DNA from: CBDCGV01 sp965216955
GTDB taxonomy: Bacteria > Bacteroidota > Bacteroidia > Chitinophagales > JADIYW01
Direction: 5' to 3'
Length of the DNA: 64,000 bases
Assembly (NCBI GenBank): GCA_965216955.1
Contig: CBDCGV010000018.1
Location: 1 to 64,000 of the forward strand
The position numbers were made by a program, and so were the translations under genes. Shown here piece by piece: positions 61,480 to 64,000 of this stretch (positions within the stretch are counted from its first letter, which is position 1; the number at the start of each line of letters is the position of its first letter). The notes under the pieces are model-generated. The model ran no database searches, had not been told where the DNA came from, and worked only from the letters and a program-made list of their open reading frames with translations.

Positions 61480-62448
61480 TTAGAAGGCACTGGCCTTTAG
61501 GTTTAAGCCTTGTCTTTCATCATAACCGAGTATCAAATTCATGTTTTGTACTGCTTGTCCACTAGCACCTTTTAACAAATTATCTATGGCACTTATGATG
61601 ATAAGCTTTCCATTGTGTTTTTGAAGCTGTATAAAGCAATTATTAGTATTTACCACCTGTTTAATGTGTACCGGATTTTTATGAACATACACAAATGGAT
61701 GATCTTGATAATAGTTTTTATACAACTCATAGGCCTCTTCTTCAGAACCAGAATATGTGGTGTAAGAAGTTGCAATAATCCCTCTGGAGAAATTACCTCT
61801 ATAAGGTATAAAGTTGATAGGTTTGTCAAAATCCTTTTGTAGCTGTTTTAAACTTTGATTTATTTCTCCTAAATGTTGATGCACAAATGCCTTGTATACA
61901 GAGACATTATTGTTTCGCCAGGTAAAGTGAGTAGTTGGTAATAATTTAACACCTGCACCTGTCGACCCTGTAATAGCACTTATATGCACTTCATCAACAA
62001 GTAACTCTTCCTTGGCCAATGGAAGCAAGGCTAATTGAATAGAAGTAGCAAAACATCCTGGATTCGCAATATAATCTGAATATTTAATTCTTGATTTATT
62101 AAGCTCGGGGAGTCCATAAACAAAGTCTTTAGCATTTTCTTTTAGTCTGAAGTCATTGCTTAGGTCTATAATTTTAACTGTGTCTTTTATCTTTTTATCG
62201 GATAAGAAATTTTTAGTCTCTCCATGTGGTAAGCATAGAAATAATACATTCACATTGTCACTAAACTCATTGGTAAATTGCAAATCAACATCAAATAAAT
62301 CTTGATGTACTGCATCTATTTTTTTTCCATTTTGGGAGCGGCTGAAAATATATTTGATCTCAATGTATGGGTGGTTTAGCAAGATACGTATCAGCTCTCC
62401 ACCTGTATATCCAGCAGCCCCTATTATGCCTACTTTCGCCTTATACAT
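61480..62448 (-). CDS. argC: N-acetyl-gamma-glutamyl-phosphate reductase
   Basis: ArgC reduces N-acyl-glutamyl phosphate to the semialdehyde using NADPH. The 322-residue protein opens with the Rossmann motif VGIIGAAGYTGGELI; the catalytic Cys is C132 in IANPGCFATSIQL. Its start lies inside the 3' end of argG (8-base overlap), so translation is coupled. Confidence 0.96.
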   Translation of the reverse strand: MYKAKVGIIGAAGYTGGELIRILLNHPYIEIKYIFSRSQNGKKIDAVHQDLFDVDLQFTNEFSDNVNVLFLCLPHGETKNFLSDKKIKDTVKIIDLSNDFRLKENAKDFVYGLPELNKSRIKYSDYIANPGCFATSIQLALLPLAKEELLVDEVHISAITGSTGAGVKLLPTTHFTWRNNNVSVYKAFVHQHLGEINQSLKQLQKDFDKPINFIPYRGNFSRGIIATSYTTYSGSEEEAYELYKNYYQDHPFVYVHKNPVHIKQVVNTNNCFIQLQKHNGKLIIISAIDNLLKGASGQAVQNMNLILGYDERQGLNLKASAF

Positions 62449-63649
62449 TTTCTTTAATTTTATTATAAATCATTATTTGATTGGAAAAAATCTTTGAGAA
62501 CCCCTTTACATCCTCTCCAGACCACGCATTGTTCATCTCTCCATAACTTCCAAATTTGCTACTCATTAGGTCAAAAGGAGAGTCAATACCAATTAGTTCA
62601 AAATTGAATGGTTTTAACTTAATAAAAACATCTCCACTTACGTGCTTTTGAGTACTCGTAAAAAAGTGCTCCAAATCTCTTAATAGAGGTTCATAAAAAA
62701 GTCCTTCATGCAAAAAGTTACCATAAACGGGAGCCAGTTGGTCTTTCCAAAAGAGTTGCTGCTTCGTTAATGTATGTTTCTCTAATAAATGATGTGCCTT
62801 GATAATAATTAAAGGCGCGGCCGCTTCAAAACCAACACGCCCTTTAATTCCTATAACTGTATCACCTACATGAACATCTCTTCCAATCGCAAATGCTGAT
62901 GCTTGCTGATTTAAATCTTCGATCAAATTTACAGGGTGATCATAAGGTTCATCGTTTAATTTAACTGGTTGGCCTTCTTTAAAAGTCAACTTGATCTCTA
63001 TAGGATCTTTATTAACTAATTGAGAAGGATATGCTTCAGAAGGCAAGGTTTCTCTAGAATTTAAAGTTTCTTTCCCGCCAACAGAAGTACCCCAAATACC
63101 TTGATTGATAGAGTATTGTGCCTTTTTAGCATCAATATCAAAACCTTTGTTTTTTAAGTATTCAATTTCTTCCTCTCTAGACAACTTATTATCTCGAATA
63201 GGCGTAATGATTTTTGCATCCGGAATAACAATGTTAAAGACCATATCAAAACGCACTTGATCATTGCCTGCACCAGTACTTCCATGAGCCACATAAGATG
63301 CTCCAATTTTTTTTGCATATTCTGCAACCGCCATAGCCTGGAAAACACGCTCGGCGCTTACTGAAAGGGGATAGGTATTGTTTTTTAAAACATTCCCAAA
63401 GATTAAGTATTTAATACACTTGTCATAAAACTCCTTAGTTACATCATTAACGACATATTCTTTAACACCTAATTCGTATGCTCTTTTTTCAATTGTACCT
63501 ATTTCCTCTTTACTAAACCCACCTGTATTTACAGTAATTCCGTAAACATCAAGCCCTTTTTCTTCAGATAAATATTTAACACAATATGAAGTGTCTAAAC
63601 CTCCGCTATATGCTAATACTACTTTATTATTGTTCATCTTTTTTTTCAT
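62441..63649 (-). CDS. argG: Argininosuccinate synthase
   Basis: ArgG joins citrulline and aspartate with ATP. The 402-residue protein starts with the PP-loop motif VVLAYSGGLDTSYCVKYL and has YVAHGSTGAGNDQVRFD and SINQGIWGTSVGG. The ATG at 63649 or at 63637 (MNNNKVVLAY) could be the start; the former overlaps the upstream GNAT gene. The first Bacteroidota arginine genes usually have this order. Confidence 0.96.
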   Translation of the reverse strand: MKKKMNNNKVVLAYSGGLDTSYCVKYLSEEKGLDVYGITVNTGGFSKEEIGTIEKRAYELGVKEYVVNDVTKEFYDKCIKYLIFGNVLKNNTYPLSVSAERVFQAMAVAEYAKKIGASYVAHGSTGAGNDQVRFDMVFNIVIPDAKIITPIRDNKLSREEEIEYLKNKGFDIDAKKAQYSINQGIWGTSVGGKETLNSRETLPSEAYPSQLVNKDPIEIKLTFKEGQPVKLNDEPYDHPVNLIEDLNQQASAFAIGRDVHVGDTVIGIKGRVGFEAAAPLIIIKAHHLLEKHTLTKQQLFWKDQLAPVYGNFLHEGLFYEPLLRDLEHFFTSTQKHVSGDVFIKLKPFNFELIGIDSPFDLMSSKFGSYGEMNNAWSGEDVKGFSKIFSNQIMIYNKIKENV

Positions 63650-63998
63650 TTTTTTTAGGCTTATACAGCATGCCCGTGCATAAGCATAATTTACGATCTG
63701 TTCTCATTAGAATATCATGATTGACACAACTTTTACAGCCATTCCAAAAAGCATCATCTTTGGTCAGTTCTGAGAAAGTAACCGGCTTATATCCTAATTC
63801 AGAATTTATTTTCATTACTGCCAAACTCGTGGTAATACCGAAAAGCTTTGCATCTGGAAATTTCTTTCTAGTTAACTCGAAAGCTTTCTTTTTAATACTT
63901 TTTGCAAGGCCTCTATTTCTAAATTTTTCATTTACAATTAATCCCGAATTGGCTACATATCCTTTCCCTTCCCAGGCTTCTATGTAACAAAATCCCGC
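63627..63998 (-). CDS. GNAT-family N-acetyltransferase of the arg operon (5' partial)
   Basis: The frame stays open to the right edge, so the gene starts outside the window; the in-frame ATG at 63824 is not the real start. The visible 123 residues contain the acetyl-CoA site pattern SGLIVNEKFRNRGLAKSI, then ITTSLAVMKINSELGYKPV. The C-terminus has a Cys cluster (GCKSCVN, LCLCTGML) that could bind metal. Its position directly before argG suggests an acyltransferase of arginine synthesis. The stop overlaps argG. Confidence 0.85.
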   Translation of the reverse strand, partial: AGFCYIEAWEGKGYVANSGLIVNEKFRNRGLAKSIKKKAFELTRKKFPDAKLFGITTSLAVMKINSELGYKPVTFSELTKDDAFWNGCKSCVNHDILMRTDRKLCLCTGMLYKPKKNEKKDEQ

Positions 63999-64000
63999 AA

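Noticed and set aside
1..64000. tRNA, rRNA or CRISPR array
   Set aside because: No cloverleaf-like or rRNA sequence and no evenly spaced direct repeats were recognised in any intergenic stretch.

Overview
The window looks like chromosome from a low-GC member of the Bacteroidota, probably a Cytophagales-type marine or soil bacterium. The signs are two secreted phosphatases with C-terminal type IX secretion (Por) sorting domains, a PorX-type response regulator with a PglZ domain, the Bacteroidota form of the arginine operon (GNAT acetyltransferase, argG, argC, argD and an acylornithine carbamoyltransferase), a fused DAHP synthase/chorismate mutase, OstA/LptD/MlaD envelope genes, and the scarcity of Shine-Dalgarno sequences. 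The lineage is inferred from gene content and order; no rRNA is present.

Positions 1-29.5 kb are mostly amino-acid biosynthesis on the + strand. They hold thrA (5' end missing), thrB and thrC, then hisGDCB, a small YHS/DoxX pair, and a complete trpEGDCFBA operon. The second half of the histidine pathway follows immediately (hisH, a four-helix-bundle insertion, hisA, hisF, hisIE). The trp operon thus sits inside a split his cluster. It is preceded by an unannotated leader peptide, MTIITTNTWHWWLAIS, and a strong attenuator hairpin. A block of miscellaneous genes follows (DUF5723 outer-membrane protein, NDH-2, enoyl-CoA isomerase, PagL-like deacylase, lipase). Then comes the Phe/Tyr operon: pheA, an aminotransferase, tyrA and DAHP synthase-chorismate mutase. 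It is also headed by a leader peptide, MKTINTYFGYYFTFLD, and a terminator hairpin. These two attenuators are the best-supported regulatory finds.

Positions 29.5-48.4 kb hold dodecin, a decayed GreA-like gene, a ferredoxin, tandem PhoD-family phosphatases, an acyl-CoA dehydrogenase/APH kinase/histidine phosphatase set, an effector-associated-domain pentapeptide protein, pirin, alanine dehydrogenase, tsaE and porX. An HD hydrolase, a beta-helix lipoprotein with a dihaem partner, FabZ and a lone ABC ATPase complete the region.

Positions 48.4-64 kb hold a pectinacetylesterase-like lipoprotein, an MBL-fold protein, a RES/Xre toxin-antitoxin pair and an envelope cluster (OstA-like, MlaD, amidase, LptD). 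A second effector-associated-domain protein and the arginine operon, which runs off the right end, close the window. The OstA-like gene is interrupted at a ten-base homopolymer inside its signal peptide. The two effector-associated proteins share a recognisably similar N-terminal adaptor domain although 20 kb apart.
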